Shown here piece by piece: positions 15,630 to 17,317 of a stretch of DNA of 17,317 bases (positions within the stretch are counted from its first letter, which is position 1; every line of letters begins with the position of its first letter). This stretch comes from Gammaproteobacteria bacterium (GTDB lineage Bacteria > Pseudomonadota > Gammaproteobacteria > UBA6429 > Thiohalophilaceae). The translations under genes were made by a program, and so were the position numbers. The DNA lies in assembly GCA_029880425.1 (NCBI GenBank), contig JAOUOK010000001.1:1-17317 (forward strand), given 5' to 3'. A model generated the notes under the pieces. That model worked only from the letters and a program-made list of their open reading frames with translations, was not told the DNA's origin and searched no databases.

Positions 15630-15658
15630 AAAAAAGGGAAGCCATGCTTCCCTTTTTT
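15630..15658 (-). terminator. Intrinsic terminator after nhaD
   Basis: A 7-bp GC-rich stem GGGAAGC/GCTTCCC (15636-15642 with 15646-15652) with a 3-nt loop is flanked by six A bases and six T bases, so it works in both directions. It lies 16 bp after the nhaD stop and isolates nhaD from the LCIB-like gene. Confidence 0.93.
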
Positions 15659-15673
15659 ATTATATATATTCAG

Positions 15674-17083
15674 CTATTTAAACATGGCTGAATTGATCCA
15701 CATGTGGACCCAGATACTGGCCGCATAACCCAATCCAATTGCCCATGACCATTTAAGGTGGGCAAAGAAGGTATAGACGCCTCGTGCCTGACCCATAAGT
15801 GCAACACCGGCTGCAGAACCCACGGATAATAAGCTACCACCGACACCCGCAGTTAAAGTTACAAGTAACCACTGGCCTTCAGACATTTCCGGATTCATCG
15901 TCAGTACGGCAAACATTACAGGAATGTTATCAACCACGGCTGATAGAAGCCCCACCGCAATGTTGGCTGAAGTCGGTCCCCACTGGTTGTACATCACATC
16001 TGAAGCTAAAGCCAGGTAGCCCAGGAACCCGAGACCACCTACTGCCACTACGACACCGTAGAAGAATAACAAGGTATCCCACTCGGCTTGAGCCACTTTA
16101 TTGAAAACATCAAAGGGAACAATATCACCCATGTTTTCTTTTGCACGTTCTTCATCATAGGGTGCAATATCAAAGTTGTGTGTTTTCTTCAGGTAAAAAC
16201 CAAAGAACTTAAGGTAGGCCAGGCCAGTTAACATACCGATTACCGGTGGTAAATGCAGGAAGTTGTGGTAACTAACCGCGGTTATGATGGTTAACAGGAA
16301 TAAAGCAACAATGATCAGTGCGCCACGTTTTAGATGTACATCTTCATTGGCAGCAGTTGGTTTTTCATCTGGAATAGCAAAATGCATAATCGCTGCAGGG
16401 ATAACAAAGTTAACCACTGCAGGAATGAATAAAGCAAAGAAGCCCCAGAAATCAACAATCCCTTTTTGCCAGACCATTAATGTCGTGATATCACCAAATG
16501 GACTGAATGCACCGCCGGCATTCGCCGCAACTACGATATTAATTAAGGCAAGTACTACAAAGCGCTGGTTGTCACCACCTACGGCCATAACTACCGCGGC
16601 CATTAATAAAGCCGTGGTTAAGTTATCTGCCACGGGAGAGATAAAGAATGCAAGGACACCGGTGATCCAGAATAATGAACGGAAACCAAAACCTTTATTG
16701 ATTAACCAGGCACGTAAGGCATCAAATACCTGGCGTTCGGCCATGGCGTTAATATATGTCATCGCAACCAGGAGGAATAACATCAGTTCTGCATATTCAA
16801 GCAGGTTATGGCGGACAGCCGCTTCAGCTTCGTGCGTCATGCCATTGCTTACATACACATAACCAATAAGTGCCCAGATAATACCTGCGGCAAGAATAAC
16901 GGGTTTTGATTTTCGTAAGTGAGTAAACTCTTCAGCCATTACTAAAAGATAAGCAATAGCAAAAATTATCAATGCAGCATAACCGACTGCATGATTAGTT
17001 AACTCGAGTTTCTGACCTCCAGTTGAAGCTAATGCAAGTCCTGGCAATAAAAGCATGGAAAATATGGCAAGAATCTTATTCAC
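15674..17083 (-). CDS. nhaD: Na+/H+ antiporter NhaD
   Basis: Inner-membrane antiporter that expels Na+ (or Li+) in exchange for protons, of the ion-transporter superfamily. I choose GTG 17083-17081, giving 469 aa. GAGGA lies seven bases before it, and the product begins with a signal-like hydrophobic segment NKILAIFSMLLLPGLALAS, as NhaD proteins do. The open frame extends 38 codons further to an ATG at 17197, but that stretch runs through three hairpins. Conserved NhaD features are VADNLTTALLMAAVVMAVGG (Asp153), NIVVAANAGGAFSPFGDITT, the repeat-related VVDNIPVMFAV (Asp385) and VGGSLLSVGSAAGVALMG. About 12 helices are expected. It is followed by a strong terminator, so it is a single-gene unit or follows the edge gene across terminators. 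Confidence 0.95.
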   Translation of the reverse strand: MNKILAIFSMLLLPGLALASTGGQKLELTNHAVGYAALIIFAIAYLLVMAEEFTHLRKSKPVILAAGIIWALIGYVYVSNGMTHEAEAAVRHNLLEYAELMLFLLVAMTYINAMAERQVFDALRAWLINKGFGFRSLFWITGVLAFFISPVADNLTTALLMAAVVMAVGGDNQRFVVLALINIVVAANAGGAFSPFGDITTLMVWQKGIVDFWGFFALFIPAVVNFVIPAAIMHFAIPDEKPTAANEDVHLKRGALIIVALFLLTIITAVSYHNFLHLPPVIGMLTGLAYLKFFGFYLKKTHNFDIAPYDEERAKENMGDIVPFDVFNKVAQAEWDTLLFFYGVVVAVGGLGFLGYLALASDVMYNQWGPTSANIAVGLLSAVVDNIPVMFAVLTMNPEMSEGQWLLVTLTAGVGGSLLSVGSAAGVALMGQARGVYTFFAHLKWSWAIGLGYAASIWVHMWINSAMFK

Positions 17084-17090
17084 AAAATAT

Positions 17091-17095
17091 TCCTC
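17091..17095 (-). promoter_or_regulatory. Ribosome binding site that decides the nhaD GTG start
   Basis: GAGGA on the minus strand stands seven bases before GTG 17083. No comparable site precedes the far upstream ATG at 17197, which lies inside a terminator stem. Confidence 0.85.
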
Positions 17096-17113
17096 AGTTA
17101 TATTTAAGAAAAC

Positions 17114-17134
17114 AGGACATGATGATGTCCTTTT
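17114..17134 (-). promoter_or_regulatory. Leader hairpin nearest to nhaD
   Basis: AGGACAT (17114-17120) pairs with ATGTCCT (17125-17131) around a 4-nt loop. On the minus strand GTTTTC follows, a poor U-tract. It ends about 20 bases before the ribosome site, inside the probable nhaD leader. Confidence 0.55.
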
Positions 17135-17140
17135 CATTTT

Positions 17141-17167
17141 AAAAATAAAAAACGGGGTGATGTCCCG
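17141..17167 (-). terminator. Second terminator or attenuator upstream of nhaD
   Basis: On the minus strand CGGG/CCCG (17164-17167 with 17153-17156), extended by one wobble pair, encloses a short loop and is followed by TTTTTTATTTTT. It can serve as a backup terminator for the edge gene or, if the nhaD promoter lies upstream of it, as an attenuator. Confidence 0.55.
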
Positions 17168-17186
17168 ATTAAATATATATAAATAA

Positions 17187-17217
17187 AAACGGGGCAAAAA
17201 ATATTTTTGCCCCGTTT
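17187..17217 (-). terminator. Strong intrinsic terminator after the right-edge transporter gene
   Basis: A perfect 14-bp stem (17187-17200 with 17204-17217) with GGGGC core and 3-nt loop is followed on the minus strand by TTTATTTATATA after the paired U bases. It starts 18 bp after the stop codon of the edge gene. Confidence 0.92.
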
Positions 17218-17235
17218 AATTATTAAGTTTTATTA

Positions 17236-17317
17236 TTAAAATACGATGTTTAGCATTGTTAATGACACTACCAGGAAGAGTACTGTCATTATGCCACCTG
17301 CTTTTAAGAAGTCAGGT
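17236..17317 (-). CDS. C-terminal end of a membrane transporter, probably SLC13/DASS type (partial)
   Basis: The frame is open from the right edge to a TAA at 17236-17238 and codes for 26 visible residues: PDFLKAGGIMTVLFLV followed by VSLTMLNIVF. A DFLKAG motif leading into one last hydrophobic helix at the C-terminus is typical of divalent anion:Na+ symporters (SLC13/CitT group) and related permeases. Too little is present for a firm family call. The same strand, and the terminator right after, support a real gene end. Confidence 0.6.
   Translation of the reverse strand, partial: PDFLKAGGIMTVLFLVVSLTMLNIVF

Noticed and set aside
16284..16862. 192-codon open frame on the plus strand, antisense to nhaD
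   Set aside because: Low-complexity, alanine/threonine/arginine-rich product with no recognisable domain, lying wholly inside the clearly coding nhaD frame. It is a shadow of the opposite strand.
17084..17197. N-terminal extension of NhaD to the ATG at 17197
   Set aside because: It passes through three hairpins, including the terminator of the preceding gene, and has no ribosome site, whereas GTG 17083 has GAGGA at seven bases.
1..17317. CRISPR arrays, insertion sequences, tRNA genes, attachment sites
   Set aside because: No regularly spaced repeats, terminal inverted repeats with transposase, or cloverleaf-like segments were noticed in reading both strands.

Overview
The window looks like a stretch of an AT-rich gammaproteobacterial chromosome, probably from a marine or otherwise sodium-rich habitat. 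The signs are a TRAP transporter, NhaD, a full Mrp-type cation/proton antiporter operon, malate synthase G and a CHASE4-GGDEF protein, all of proteobacterial character. No rRNA, tRNA, transposase, phage gene or CRISPR array was seen. The taxonomic guess rests on gene content and base composition judged by eye, not on a marker gene.

Left part (1-5081). A minus-strand TRAP transporter operon, dctP-dctQ-dctM, has dctM cut by the left edge. It is transcribed divergently from glcB (malate synthase G, plus strand). The 320-bp divergent region holds a perfect 12-bp palindrome just upstream of dctP. A strong hairpin lies between dctP and dctQ. The pairing of an organic-acid importer with malate synthase suggests, but does not prove, import and use of a small hydroxy- or oxo-acid that feeds glyoxylate.

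Centre (5382-12806). Ten plus-strand genes, almost all overlapping, form one Mrp/Mbh-like membrane module. The order is mrpE, mrpF, mrpG, a free-standing MrpA C-terminal piece (MbhD+MbhE), mrpB, mrpC, mrpD, a second NuoL/MrpD-like protein, a 99-aa two-helix protein without a name, and a third, longer NuoL/MrpD-like protein. The first seven follow the gene order of the archaeal Mbh/Mbs membrane arm. Three antiporter-like subunits are present where standard Mrp has two, and no hydrogenase-like or other redox module is encoded here. The third subunit has lost the TM7 lysine of the family.

Right part (12807-17317). All minus strand: a CHASE4-GGDEF diguanylate cyclase, a protein that resembles the LCIB family of beta-type carbonic anhydrases, the sodium/proton antiporter NhaD, and the last 26 codons of a membrane transporter (probably SLC13-like) at the right edge. 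Clear intrinsic terminators follow nhaD and the edge gene. Three hairpins stand in a row upstream of the nhaD start, for which I prefer a GTG codon at 17083.

The most interesting reading is a sodium/proton-linked neighbourhood: an expanded Mrp module, NhaD and a probable Na+ symporter, with an LCIB-like carbonic anhydrase close by. A link between the triple-antiporter complex and inorganic-carbon handling is a testable hypothesis, not something the sequence shows.
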